This document shows positions 46,201 through 64,000 of a stretch of 64,000 nucleotides of DNA, piece after piece. The position numbers were made by a program, and so were the translations under genes. A model generated the notes under the pieces. That model had not been told where the DNA came from. It saw only the letters and a program-made list of their open reading frames with translations, and did no database searches. Positions within the stretch are counted from its first letter, which is position 1. Each line of letters opens with the position of its first letter. The stretch covers positions 4,015,001 to 4,079,000 of the forward strand of contig NC_064042.1 of NCBI RefSeq assembly GCF_932526225.1, read 5' to 3'. This DNA comes from Nematostella vectensis (taxonomy: Eukaryota > Cnidaria > Anthozoa > Actiniaria > Edwardsiidae).

Positions 46201-49200
46201 CACGAGTTTATTTGGCAAATGATTAAAAACCGAACAACGTTTCAATGCGTCTTAAATGACGAACGTTGAATTTAGTCTGTTTTTCGAAAAGGCTCATTTT
46301 AGAGTCGATAGAGGTGACTCAGAAGCACCCCTCGGTCTATTGGCCTGTAGGGCCCAACGTACGCACATAATACTACCTCAGCCATGTAAGGGTGAGCAGT
46401 TCAAATATTTATACATTTTTTAGCAGTGAAACATTGAAAGCTGAATATTTAGCACTTAACAAAAACCTCAAGTTATAGTTAAGATAATGTCAAGTGTTAT
46501 ATACTTTTATGTTACCGGGAAGGTTTATCATATCCATACCTTTGACAGTGACGGTGACGCTCTTGTTGTGCCCACCTCCCGCCTCGTTACTGGGAACACA
46601 CGTGAAGATGATCACGCCAGGAGTGTTAAGAGGAAGGACGAACAGTCCGTGCATTTGTGAGGCAAACTCCGTACCATTGCGATACAGAGTGTACGATATG
46701 TTGTTTGGTTTACCCGCCGCTGAGCAATTTAACAAGGCCATGCCACCAATACATACGGAAGATGCATTTGCTACCATTGTAGTGTTTTCTGACTTATCTG
46801 GAATGAGATATCAGCTATTGCATTAAGCAAGTAGGAAGTATAGAGCGAAAACTTTAAGGAATTGAGTACAGGAAGTAATTTCAAATTTAAAAAAAGTAAT
46901 TAGTGCGGTATTAAAAATATCAAGTAAACATCGTATAGCATATAATAAGGTCATCATCAAAACCTTTTTCTGCTCTCCCGTCACATGTATTCTGGATTGT
47001 ATCATGTGAATTATTTCTACAAATATTCACTACCCTGTTAAGAACTCGCTGCAACATGGGGGTGATTGCCCCTCCATGCCCATCAGCAATTTAACATTTT
47101 CCATAATAAAGACATCTTACAACAAATCATTTTGAGATTAAACGACTAGGCATGCAAAAGAATGACAATTTATATTCTATAAAAGATCACCTATTTATCT
47201 TTAAAAGAATTCCGATATATTGTTCTTTTAAAACCATGCACATTTTTGCAAATTTTTAAAATCAATGTGACAGAAAAAATAAAGGTATTCTGCTAAAATA
47301 ACATTATACCACCGCAGAGAGAATTCTGATGTACCAATAAATGTAAAAGCATATGCTTACATCTCACTACGAGTGTCGCATTTCTGGTGTGATTCCGTCC
47401 ACATCCATCAGTAACCACACATGTGTAGACCCCTGACATGTCGCGATGCACCATGGGAATGGTGTAGGACGGTCCGTGTGCTACGATGTGCCCCTGAGGG
47501 CTGATCCATTTGAAGGTTGGTGGAGGAGTACCATCAGCTGAACACGTCAGGTTCACTTGGTCACGCTCGGTCACGGTAGGACTCGGTGGGGTTATATTAA
47601 CGCTGCTGGGTGGAACTGGAGGTAAAAAAACGTATAAAATATTTTACTCGCATTGTCGAAGCAAATTTGTTTATGAAACAGATCGAAACCATAGTCTGGG
47701 AGTCATGTTCTTGGTGGTTAACTGTCACCGCCCTTGCCCACTTATCTGTAGAAAAAATCACGTGAATTTTTAATGAAATATAAACATCTTATGCATATAT
47801 GCATTGCGTGACGTAAAAACGTGATGCATTGTTAGTTAAAAAGAAAACTGTGTGCAATAAAAGCCATTGCTAAAGTAAGAAAGAACATTTGTCCGCCCTT
47901 TCGCGAGTTTTGAGTTTAACATCAGTTCCGTTATTTAACTTCCCTGCTAGCAGAGGCCTCTTTTCTCTGTATTTCGCTGGGATGGCCTCGCGAACGCCAG
48001 CCCAGCGAAATACAGAGAAAAGAGGCCTCTGCTAGCAGAGAATTATGTAACATCCCGAACGCAGGAATCATAAAATTACAAAACCATACAAAACCAGGTG
48101 TTTTAATATTTTTTTTTTATATTATCAGGAAACATCGCCAAAGTTGCGAACACCCTCCTCCCCCCCACCCCACCCTCCCTCCCTGGGTACGGGCCTGCTT
48201 TGAAGAAGAGTATCGTAGCTGCCGCTCTTCTTTCTTCGAGGCCACACGACTGTAGTTTACTGGTTTCCATATCCTTCTTGGCCGATATAGTCCTTCAGTA
48301 TACACCACATCACACATGATATGAAACCGAAATTACTGGCGGATCATCGTTGAAGCAGACTGTTGTGCTGTACTGCAACTGCTAGTGCTGCTAGCTTCAT
48401 CAGGTTAATAATGACGTAGATATTAAAAATACAATCCTCTTCTTAACTCTTGAAATTCCAGTTCGGTCTTTTCTATCAGTTAAAGTAGAAATCAGCACAC
48501 CAGCTCTAGAAATTGGGAAGTAGAAACTTTTCGCATGGAAGTTAAAGTACCGCGGCCATCCGTAACGTTGGCAGAGGATTGCATGACGACGACCTCCTTG
48601 TTGACTAAACGCATAGAATGCGACTAAACGTCAAAATCCGTTGTAAAAAGCCTATTTTGTCGCAAATGACCAAGAAAATAAAAGAGAGATAAAAAGAAAA
48701 GGAGGGGCTCTCTGGCACTCTAGACACCCAAAGAGCTCCAGTCTTATATTCTACCGTGCCTAAATCACTTACTCATTGTGAGTCAATACGCTTTTCTTAC
48801 CCTGCACTTTGAGTAGAGTGTCTGATGCAGACTGCCCAATAAGGAAGTTCTTTGAGGCGACACGACAATGTATTTCATAGGTGCCGAATCCATCCGCGCT
48901 GTTGTTAACCTTCAGTGTAAACACCACATCATACACGAGAGATGAACCCGAGTACGATGCCGACATTACTCGATCACTGAACGCTGAGCCTTTTCCTGAA
49001 GTCGTAGAATACATCTCGACCGATGATCCACCAGCTACAGCCTGTTGCAAGATAGACACAAGTCCAACTTCTTCCCCAGAGTTAAGAGTCACTCTCCATG
49101 TCAGTGTGGCATTCTCGCCATCGTTGAAGCAGACGGACGTGATGTACTGCCACTGCCATGTATCAGATGATGCATCTGGCGAATCAGAAAAGGTGGATAT

Positions 49201-49440
49201 TTTACTTGAACCAACTATCCCAGCAAATAGTATAAAGAAAGGCAATGGACTGCGGGGTGGTTGCATTATTTGTGTTTTACTGCCACTGCCATGTACCGAT
49301 TAAAGAAAAGCGATGGACGGAATGCTAATGATTTGCAATTCTGACACATGACAATCTGATGTGCAAATGGAGTTAGATTTACCTGTTGTAATTAGGCACA
49401 CCAAGGCACCAACAAGAAATACCAGATGAATTGAACCCAT
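36657..49440 (-). CDS. R2: Ig/SEA receptor paralogue with damaged Ig4 and FN3 exons
   Basis: Usable exons, 5' to 3': 49383-49440, 48801-49175, 47361-47615, 46540-46797, 45391-45645, 44515-44772, 42426-42671, 40297-40539, 39914-40026, 39359-39408, 38760-38935, 38441-38548, 37610-37723, 37507-37528, 37398-37434, 36657-37295. These join in frame to 1,068 codons plus stop. Domains: leader 1-19, V-set-like 20-144, five Ig 145-568, atypical Ig-like 569-649, SEA 650-762, Thr/Pro/Ala stalk 763-798, membrane, tail 857-1068. The Ig4 exon lacks its first ~47 bp (cut by a foldback element) and the FN3 exon has two in-frame stops. The gene therefore works only if both are skipped, or it is a recent pseudogene. 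Because all extracellular exons are phase 1-1, skipping costs no frame. Confidence 0.7.
37398..37723 (-). CDS. R2 transmembrane exon and micro-exons
   Basis: Membrane exon 37,610-37,723 ([17 protein letters not shown] then a hydrophobic run ending IVVLKRA). Micro-exon 37,507-37,528 (22 bp, GVTAKRVR) and micro-exon 37,398-37,434 (37 bp, [12 protein letters not shown]). Sizes and phases are identical to R1 and R3. Confidence 0.88.
37900..38029 (-). repeat. 42-bp donor-containing minisatellite (R2, about 3 units)
   Basis: Same 42-bp unit as in R1 and R3 (actagcacacgtac and tgtgggggtggt), about three copies next to the FN3 relic. The adjacent FN3 donor is altered to CAT|GTACGTG. Confidence 0.75.
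38030..38275 (-). pseudogene. R2 FN3 exon relic with two in-frame stops
   Basis: The 3' half is open and typical ([30 protein letters not shown]). Upstream, the codons equivalent to IKVTWSN read TAG-AAA-GTC-ACG-TGG-TGA, giving two stops, and the 5' end merges into an 18-20-bp degenerate repeat (catgctatctgaattac-like, 38,280-38,420). No acceptor equal to those of R1 and R3 is visible. Confidence 0.8.
38441..38548 (-). CDS. R2 mucin-like stalk exon
   Basis: 108 bp, phase 1-1, acceptor TTTTTCCAG and donor GTTAGT. It encodes [20 protein letters not shown] followed by [15 protein letters not shown]: Thr/Pro/Ala-rich, with a [10 protein letters not shown] repeat, typical of an O-glycosylated spacer. 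It lies between SEA and the membrane exon, where R1 and R3 have only FN3, and was not found in those genes. It may replace the broken FN3 as a stalk. Confidence 0.75.
38760..40026 (-). CDS. R2 SEA domain (three exons, one GC-AG intron)
   Basis: Exons 39,914-40,026 (113 bp; [18 protein letters not shown] ... QQIENL), 39,359-39,408 (50 bp; [16 protein letters not shown]) and 38,760-38,935 (176 bp; [14 protein letters not shown] ... DPNSVQPLT). Phases 1-0, 0-2, 2-1 as in R1 and R3. The middle exon is followed by GCAAGT, a GC donor. NGSVIVDA is very close to the SEA self-cleavage motif G|SVVV. The domain is more diverged from R1 and R3 than any other part of the gene. Confidence 0.75.
40297..40539 (-). 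CDS. R2 atypical Ig-like exon (D6)
   Basis: 243 bp, phase 1-1: [50 protein letters not shown], donor GTTAGT. Shares C-x-x-EG-x-P and the TxxPPxxxC block with R1 and R3 but is strongly diverged. Confidence 0.75.
40570..41010. repeat. Two tandem repeats in the R2 intron upstream of D6
   Basis: At 40,576-40,720, a roughly 60-bp unit with 'aatcaaaacacaacacatca' occurs about three times. At 40,841-41,006, a 55-bp unit ('taccggagatggtaaagaga', 'ctacggttgacatgtggtca', cgtgatcaaaggagc) occurs three times and carries a palindromic GTCACGTGAT site. Confidence 0.75.
42426..42671 (-). CDS. R2 Ig5 exon
   Basis: 246 bp, phase 1-1: [42 protein letters not shown]. Nearly identical to R1 Ig5 over the whole exon, unlike R3 Ig5 (SINWLKDGVLQG), so R1 and R2 share a recent history here. 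Confidence 0.9.
42777..42987 (-). pseudogene. R2 Ig4 exon, 5'-truncated
   Basis: Remaining sequence matches R1 Ig4 from GTS-x-YFNCTA onward ([30 protein letters not shown]). The first codons (KPEKTSLTRLESSYC in R1), including a conserved cysteine, are gone and foldback-element sequence begins at about 42,988. The only nearby AG (CCTGCAG) would enter in the wrong frame, so the exon is probably skipped. Confidence 0.8.
42988..44450. mobile_element. Foldback element disrupting R2 Ig4
   Basis: Long inverted arms: about 43,057-43,318 and 44,243-44,440. They share cccgcagtgctt, cctgtacaggacccgaaa, repeated 'gacccgaaacgatccc' units, and 'ccccaaggaatt' near the inner edge. No transposase frame is visible between the arms. 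Its left side abuts the truncated Ig4 exon. Confidence 0.7.
44515..44772 (-). CDS. R2 Ig2 exon, second copy
   Basis: 258 bp, phase 1-1: [54 protein letters not shown]. The KPEKTSL start is Ig4-like, while the body is Ig2-like. Confidence 0.9.
45391..45645 (-). CDS. R2 Ig3 exon
   Basis: 255 bp: [52 protein letters not shown]. Donor GTGAGT. Short relics of the same exon start (ataacagtttttggcgaggt, gatgcgcggaggtgcta) lie upstream at about 45,725-45,760 and 45,836-45,889. Confidence 0.9.
46540..46797 (-). CDS. R2 Ig2 exon, first copy
   Basis: 258 bp: [55 protein letters not shown]. It is the closest relative of the plus-strand pseudo-exon at 7,816. Confidence 0.9.
47361..47615 (-). CDS. R2 Ig1 exon
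   Basis: 255 bp: [52 protein letters not shown]. Donor GTAAGC. Confidence 0.92.
47944..48038. repeat. Perfect small palindrome (hairpin MITE) in an R2 intron
   Basis: Arms of about 38 bp: 'ctgctagcagaggcctcttt' ... 'tctctgtatttcgctggg' and the exact inverse, with a spacer of about 20 bp containing gatggcctcgcgaacg. Confidence 0.85.
48801..49175 (-). CDS. R2 N-terminal V-set-like domain exon
   Basis: 375 bp, phase 1-1: [58 protein letters not shown] short decayed duplicate of the exon start (reading [13 protein letters not shown]) lies at about 48,340-48,400. Confidence 0.87.
49383..49440 (-). CDS. R2 signal-peptide exon
   Basis: 58 bp encoding [19 protein letters not shown], then donor GTAAAT. 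The start codon agrees with R1, R3 and the relic. Confidence 0.9.
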
Positions 49441-49463
49441 CGAAGAAGATTTATCTTGTGCTC

Positions 49464-49508
49464 AACAGGAAGTAAACACTGCAGCTAAAATGTTTTGCAT
49501 ATTTTGAC
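49464..49508 (-). promoter_or_regulatory. Conserved 5'-proximal block of R2
   Basis: 'aacaggaagtaaacactgca' then gctaaaatgttttgcatatt, about 25-65 bp upstream of the start. It contains an Ets-type ACAGGAAGT core and an octamer-like ATGCAAAA on the minus strand. Conserved in R3 and the relic. Function inferred. Confidence 0.45.
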
Positions 49509-51000
49509 ATATCTTAAAAATAGGGGGCCGCTTGAATGCCCATGAGTTGTTTAGGAGTAGATGAGCCAGCCAAGCATGCTTATAGATACAAAAATCAGTT
49601 ACAGTAGGATAAAAAAACAGATCAAGCCACAAGAGTAAATCTAAAAATGGGACTAAATTACAAATTATTCTAAATTACCTGATTCCACACTCTACTTGTC
49701 CGTGCACGGGCTATAGGATAGCTTTATTCAGAAATGATGTTTAATATCTTGTTAGTGTTACGAGGTAACGCGTAGGGAATACAGCCAGTTTAGGTAGACT
49801 CCATGAGTATAAATAGCGAGGGTTACTACATAAATATCAACTGCCTCGTATGTAGTGTGCGTTCCTAAGAGGTTGAACGAGCAGATTTTTAAAATGGCTC
49901 AAATTAGAGCTGCTTTTTTCTTCGTGACCGTTATTGCATACACTTGATTAAAAAATCTTATAACGCCACCAAGTTTTTACTTAATCCTTCAATCAATTAA
50001 CATCACTTTGATAAAGTCAAATATCGTAATAAAGCCCCCAATACAGCACACACATTAGATATAGACATCCTCCTTCTAGAGATTTCACCAAACGTTTATC
50101 TTTAAAAAGGAACAGTTCTTCTAGCACAACAAAGACCACAATGAAATTTACCATTAATTTAACCTCCGTTATTCGCAGGAATCAAACGCAATCTTGGGGC
50201 CTATTCCGGGGGATTACCTTCACATCGAGGATGCTCCACCTCGCGAATTATTAGAAGTTGCTAAAGTACCGACTAAGAAGATCTTTTCAATCGTGTGAGA
50301 AGCTTACGCGACAGGGGTATTAGAGCTGCATAGCTACTTTGGTGACCAGGGCACCAATAAAGATTGGGCGAAAGGCAAATTAAAAAGAACTTTGACGAGG
50401 GAGATGAAGACAGGGAGGGAAAAAGGGTTGGAATGACTAGAGTAGTGGTAAGGACGCACGAATAAATATGGGAATGACGAAGAAAAGTGATTTTTTATTG
50501 TAAGTTATCAATTATGTTTCAAGTAACAGGGTTAAGAATTGATTACAACAATAAGCATACCATGCAGGATAAAACTAACGTCAAATATAATTAGCAAATT
50601 AGTTCATGTTGGCAGTAACCAGTAACCAAGCGAGCCTCTGTAAACCCACACTGTGAAAGACGTGTTGTTTCAGGTCTACACGATAGGATACCTTGGTTGC
50701 GCTTCCAAAGATAACTAACCACTAGCAGCAATTGAAAAAGTCCATAATATTCGGGGGTTTCTATTGAAACGACATTAAAACGTATTTATTTATTGTTCCT
50801 GGTATACTTTACCGCGTGATAATAGCAAGAGATAGCATGAGTATCTTTGTTGATATATCCAGTTCATGTGAATGGTAACATAGGGTAACACGGTTATCTC
50901 GACCAATGGTGATATAAATACACCTATCGCCTTGTGACTAGTGACTAAATCTTTGATAATATTTACCTCAAGTGTACGTGTACGTGTGTATTTTCAGCTA
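49509..51000. other. R2 5' flank and shared R3 3' flank; no gene
   Basis: Only short frames. From about 50,150 the sequence is the shared 3' flank of the receptor genes (compare 9,990-12,690), here without the Tc1/mariner-like insertion. Confidence 0.6.
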
Positions 51001-51113
51001 ACGCGCTGGTATTATCTTTGTACGTGATTACAAGGATCTGCGGGACTATCTTACGCGCTAGTGGTATTTCTAGAGCCTAGCCGTTGATCACATGGATCCG
51101 CGATATGAGCATC

Positions 51114-59577
<8,464 letters not shown>

Positions 59578-59606
59578 CGAAGTTGACTCTCCAAAACCCC
59601 GGGTTC

Positions 59607-59650
59607 AACAGGAAGTAAATACTGCAGCTAAATGTTTTGCATATTTTGAC
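59607..59650 (-). promoter_or_regulatory. Conserved 5'-proximal block of R3
   Basis: 'aacaggaagtaaatactgca' then gctaaatgttttgcatattt, 30-75 bp upstream of the start. Same Ets-like and octamer-like motifs and spacing as R2. Confidence 0.45.
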
Positions 59651-59946
59651 AGATCTTATAGAAATAGGTAGTTTGCTTGAATGCCCATATAAGCTTATAT
59701 GCGGAACCAAATGATTTTCTTGAATATCTCGCGAAGTATACATTGTATGGCAATAAAGCTTGGCATAGTGCTAGATCGTGGTAACTGGCAACAGTTGAAA
59801 TTGTTGTTCCCTTGGCAAAGCGTTTATTTGCATACATTTGAATTTTAATTAGCTAGAATCAATCAAGTAAAAATGGGGAAAATTTAGGCAAAATGATTTG
59901 GAAATCTTAAGGCATATATATGTTTATTGACATTACACAGATATGA

Positions 59947-60061
59947 AATAGCCTTTGCACCCGGTCCAGCTATTAATTTTAACGAAATATAGAATTTATT
60001 ATGTTACCACGGTAACCGTTGTCATGGTTACGGGGTCGCTAGACCAGATGCAAAGGCTATT
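59947..60061. repeat. Short inverted-repeat element
   Basis: 'aatagcctttgca' with ccggtccagc on the left and gctagaccagatgcaaaggctatt on the right are inverse of each other, with inner ttaccacggtaac palindrome. About 115 bp, non-coding. Confidence 0.7.
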
Positions 60062-61660
60062 TATTATGTGCTAAGAACACCAATTTACACTGCATAAGTT
60101 GTAGAAAGCAAATTTCCCATAGTTTTCCGTGGTATGTACACTACGATATCCGTCACCTCATGACCAAAATTTACGGAATCTGTAAAATAGAACAATGCAA
60201 GATCAAGTTTCCACACTCCCCCACACGGCTAGAAAAGTTTTGCTAGGACTTATTTTCCCCGGCAGGGGAATCGTGTGCAAAATTTGCGCACTTATTTCGA
60301 CGCTCCCTCCCACGGCAGGGACCTCTTTGGCTCTTGCTAAATCTTCGCAGCCACAGGTGCATGGGCATGATTTTGCGCTCGCGGAGACGAGGCAATTTTG
60401 ACGGTTGCCAAGTTCATTGTTGGTAAGCATATTTCGACGACAAAAAGACGAATATTTTGCCGGATTCCTCTGCAATGGAGAATCGTGTGGCGCTGAGGTT
60501 TGGACTGGTTGGACTCCAACTATCTGTGAGGATGTCGCCGTGATGATTAAGCGGGAAGAAGTGTGTTTTTGAGGACGAAACGTGGGGTATGTCCAAAATA
60601 ACTTTCCTACCTTTTACTTCGTTCGTTTAAAATTTCAAATCGTGAATCTTAAATCTTGAAAAAGGCGCTTTAATACGGCCAAAGAACACGCAAAAAGTAA
60701 ACACAACACTAGACAACACACGTCTTTTCAACAAATGTTATTTTGTTTTTCGCCCTGTATTTACCGTAAAAATCAATAGGGACAAATAAAACGCTTGGGC
60801 TACCTGTGATATAACTTTGGCTGGAAGTTATCGCCTGATATTTGTCCTGTGAAAATGTGCAGGTAGCGTATGTTCCAAAGCTATTTTTAAAACAAGAAGT
60901 TATTTTTAGATACGCCTCTGATTGGTTAGCGCTCACGTTTCCTAGCAGCATGAGTCTTACGTGGAGCAATGTGAAACGGCAAAGGATGTTTTGGAAATCT
61001 TTTTGACAATACCTTCTCTTTTTACGAACGCTGTGAAAATAATCTTCCATAGGGTACGCTGGATCCAATCAACCGTTTCTGGGACATTGAAATGCATAGA
61101 GTGAGTGATTTTAGGCTCTGTGATCAACTTTTCTAGTAAAAGTTTTCACGGGTGTCTACAAAACGAAGACCTAAAACCTGTGACCCAAAAGCTACGACCT
61201 CAAAATATTGCCGTTGTTATTTAGCCTACCTTGTTCCCTTGTTCCCCCCAAAAAAATCAGTTTCTACATACTGTTAATTAATCGCCGTAATGTCGGATGA
61301 TGTGGTCTAATGGACTCGAAATAAAAATCATGTTTACTATCGAAATTCCTTCGAACATTTCAGCCATTTTAAATTTATCGTGAAAGGGGAGAACTGGATG
61401 CTAGATTTCCACAGGGCTCCCAATATTATGAATCTAAACAATAGAATACTATAGTGAGTGATTGCGGGGGGCCGTTAGATAGGGGGCGTTCATTAGATCA
61501 TTTACGGTAATGTATACTGTATCCCTATCATAAGAATTCCTAGGATAGCGCTACTGCACCAGGAAACCAGGCAGGCAATAAACAAGCAAAAATGCAATAA
61601 TGCAAGCAAAAATGCAACAATGCAAGCAAAAATTGTAATAAAGTAGCAATTAATAAAACT
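60062..61660. other. No gene recognised
   Basis: Contains a 119-codon minus-strand frame at 60,709-61,068 (DPAYPMEDYFHSVRKKRR at its start) without a recognisable domain, and inverse cccacacggctag/ggcaggg-rich segments near 60,220-60,330. Nothing can be named. Confidence 0.4.
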
Positions 61661-61667
61661 GTCATAC

Positions 61668-61795
61668 CTGTTGGTGATTTCATGTCCATAGTGTGAGCAA
61701 AAACGTGCTCCACCATCGCATGGATTACCGCAATTCGAGCAAAACATCATGAAACGTGAAGACTTGCTGCATTGGAATCCAAGAGCTTGACCCAT
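61668..61795 (-). CDS. Zinc-ribbon-like first exon (possibly degenerate)
   Basis: Begins MGQALGFQCSKSS and contains MMFCSNCGNPCDGGARFCSHYGHEI before donor GTATGA at 61,667. The pattern FCxxCG...G.RFCxxCG is that of a small zinc-ribbon domain, but the fourth cysteine is Tyr (TAT, one base from TGT). Only this exon is visible. Downstream exons were not found, so it may be a gene fragment. Confidence 0.4.
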
Positions 61796-61804
61796 CTTGA
61801 TATC

Positions 61805-62000
61805 TCACTCTTGGAGTGCGGTTTTGGAATTTAGAGTGAGGTTTTGGAATTGGAAGTGAGGCTTTGGAATTGAGTGTGAGACTTTGGAATTGGAGAGTGA
61901 GCTTTTGGAATTGGAAGTTTGCTTTTTGAATTGAGAGTGAGCTTTTTGAATTGGAAGTGAGTTTTTGGAATTAAGAGCGAGGCTTTGGAATTCGGAGTTT
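61805..62000. repeat. Degenerate ~20-bp minisatellite (about 9-10 units)
   Basis: Units like gagtgagcttttggaattg repeat nine or ten times with point differences, directly upstream of the zinc-ribbon-like start codon. It is read through on the minus strand as a Ser/Asn/Lys/Gln-rich frame that I take as a by-product. Confidence 0.75.
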
Positions 62001-62526
62001 GTATTTGGATTCGGATTGCACTTATGGGCCACCGTAGACATCAGTGTTGACATACAGATAATGTTTCATATAGAGTTTATTGACAAACATAAAAATAAAG
62101 GTCGTGCGGTTCTGGGTCTAAAGTATTTATATCAAGTTAAGGTTTTAAAATGCTGTGACAGACACCGGAACCTGACGTATAAAGTATATCGTTTTTACAG
62201 GGAGCTGGCTGCGCATCACTTTTCCACGCTCTCCGGAATAGTTTTCGACCCGAAATTCTCGATGGCAGCAACATGTATAATTGCCATACGTAAGAGGAAC
62301 GTTTCATTATACATCTAGGAAGTACACTTGATGCATGTAAAACCTTGTTGAAAACTTTATACTTTTTCCTTAAATGTAAATGCCTATTGAGGTCTGAGAA
62401 GAAACAGCTATCCGAAACGTTTCCACAGATGCTGGCAGCACTTGAAAAGGTAAAGTTGACCAGGTTGCAACAGTCCCGCGGCTGCTTACATTCATTGTCG
62501 TCATTGAATCGTTTATTGGTTCTTAG

Positions 62527-63739
62527 GTTTGATGGCGTGACAGGCTCCAAGATTTCTAAGAGGCTTTTCTTTCCTGAGCGCCTTCACTGCCGTGATATTC
62601 ATGAGACGATGTAAGCATACTACCGGCAATCGCACCGATAACAGTTGTGTACGGATTTTTCGTTTGTTTTTGACTCAATACGATAGAAGTGCGCGATGTT
62701 ATTTTAAATTACTTGAAATACTTCCCCAATCTAAATCAATTTATATATATCCAACAGAAAAATCTGGTCTACAAGCTAAAACCCTTCGTGGTCCACAGCG
62801 GTAGACGAAATAATTCAGGACACTATATTGCGTACTGCAATGTTGATAATTCCTGGTGTTGCTTTGATGATGATCAGGTAAGATAATGTAACAAAAATTA
62901 AGATATAGACAGCAAGACATCGCGTACTCAGGTTGCGCGGCATGACGTCATCGTCAAAGCCGCGTCGCAAATTGATCTACCATGTACGAATAATAGGTTA
63001 ACCTTGTTTTAGGTGACTCAAGTGTCTTGGGCCAAGGCCTCTGTCCAGGAAGCCTATTTGCTTTTCTATGCCTTGTACGAGGACAATGAAAACAAAGTAA
63101 AAAAATCCCAAGATGCTGCATTTTTTTTTTCAGATATTAGTTTGAGTAACTTTTGTGTTTATCATGAGGTCGGCAGCAATTCCCAGACGCAGCCAGAAAT
63201 GAAGACGGTAATATTGGTACCAAGAAAATTTCTATAGGTCTATAATATTTCTTAAGGTCTATAAAATGTTATAATAATCTATAATGATATGCTTCCACGT
63301 GCTTTTGCTTGGCCAGGATAACACCAAGGCAATAGATATCGAATCTGATGAGGAGGGTGGTCCCGGAGCAACCTTATCGAAGGGGCAGGTTTTCCATCCC
63401 GTAATCAGAATCAGAAATCAGACATCAGAATCCGGTAAAGGTAGTTAATATTTAGGGGACATTAACTTTTCAAGAGATTGAATAGAATGGAATAAGAGTA
63501 TATTTTTTCTTTGATGGATTTTTTTGTCAAACTCGTTCAACTCAAACTTGATTGATAGATCGATTGGTAAATTTTTAATATAATATTCCATGTCAAACGC
63601 TTATCCTGTTTCTCTGATAAAACACCAAAGAGATAATTCATAAAAAGCGCCCAATGAAACTTGATCTCTTATATATTAGGTTGCCACTGATGACATCATC
63701 ATTATTGACTCTTCTGACGATACACCGTCTTCAACTCTC
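62527..63739 (+). CDS. Ubiquitin-specific protease gene, C-terminal exons
   Basis: Exons inferred: 62,527-62,610 (FDGVTGSKISKRLFFPERL), 62,758-62,877 (VYKLKPFVVHSGRRN, NSGHYIAYCNVDNSWCCFD), 63,013-63,207 (VSWAKASVQEAYLLFYAL), 63,317-63,388 (DNTKAIDIESDEEGG) and 63,680-63,739 (VATDDIIIIDSSDDTPSS). The HSG...GHYIAY block is the histidine box of the UCH/USP fold, and AYLLFY closes the domain. The last four exons are phase 0-0. The join between the first two is not resolved. The cysteine box and N-terminus are not in view and the gene continues past 63,739. The predicted enzyme removes ubiquitin or SUMO-like modifiers. The acidic IIII and IDI segments look like SUMO-interaction motifs. It appears unrelated to the receptor cluster. 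Confidence 0.8.
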
Positions 63740-64000
63740 GTAAGCTTAAATCATATTCTATCCCTTTCTTATCGTTTTCTTTGTAGTAGACATCAATACA
63801 TTAGTGTTAGCTTTGCGTGCAAACATGCATGCTGCCCGACCTCCCTTGCTGTGCCTCGGTCATGAGTTAATTCGAAAGTGTCTCAGATGCCATTGGATCG
63901 GAAGAAAAAAAATCACACAATATCTATATCTTTTGTCGTACCACCCGAAACAAATTAATCAAAATGTTTTACTTTTTTCTTACTTTAAGGCTTCCTCCTC

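Noticed and set aside
60709-61068. A 119-codon minus-strand frame as a protein gene
   Set aside because: No recognisable domain, no supporting splice context and no paralogue in the window. Left as unassigned.

Overview
This window looks like a gene-dense but transposon-rich stretch of a metazoan genome, most probably an anthozoan cnidarian (sea anemone or coral). The evidence is short phase-1 Ig exons with GT-AG introns, paralogous receptors with Ig, SEA and FN3 domains, a ubiquitin-protease gene with spliced UCH exons, and many decayed DNA transposons. The species cannot be fixed from sequence alone.

The dominant content is a tandem cluster of three paralogous type I transmembrane receptor genes on the minus strand, here called R1 (12,998-28,123), R2 (36,657-49,440) and R3 (51,114-59,577). 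Shared architecture, 5' to 3': signal peptide, V-set-like N-terminal domain, a run of Ig-like domains (one per exon, all phase 1-1), an atypical Ig-like domain, a SEA domain split over three exons, an FN3 domain, a transmembrane segment, two micro-exons (22 and 37 bp) and one large cytoplasmic exon with 9-11 tyrosines, many in YxxV/L settings. I traced exon borders by hand. R3 gives an uninterrupted 1,106-codon model and R1 a 1,430-codon model. R2 is damaged in Ig4 and FN3 but keeps frame (1,068 codons) if both are skipped. In layout the family resembles invertebrate allorecognition or immune receptors such as the Hydractinia Alr family. That comparison is inference.

The cluster is being remodelled. 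R1 carries three near-identical Ig3-transposon-Ig2 blocks. R1 has a premature TAG that removes the last 24 codons, R2 has gained a mucin-like stalk exon, and a foldback element cuts the R2 Ig4 exon. A 42-bp minisatellite after each FN3 exon repeats the splice donor in frame, and a 60-bp minisatellite after each tail repeats the C-terminal codons plus stop. Two relics of the family also occur: an inverted three-exon piece at 7,000-8,902 and a signal-peptide/N-terminal piece at 33,020-33,550.

Layout: 1-6,990 transposon debris (Harbinger-like, a decayed DDE-like gene split by a LINE 3' end); 7.0-8.9 kb plus-strand Ig pseudogene fragment; 9.4-12.7 kb DNA transposons in the R1 3' flank; 13-28 kb R1; 28-35.7 kb repeats and a family relic; 35.7-49.4 kb R2; 50.4-59.6 kb R3; 59.6-62.5 kb repeats and a zinc-ribbon-like exon; 62.5-63.7 kb the 3' part of a ubiquitin-specific protease gene on the plus strand. 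No tRNA, rRNA or CRISPR array was seen.
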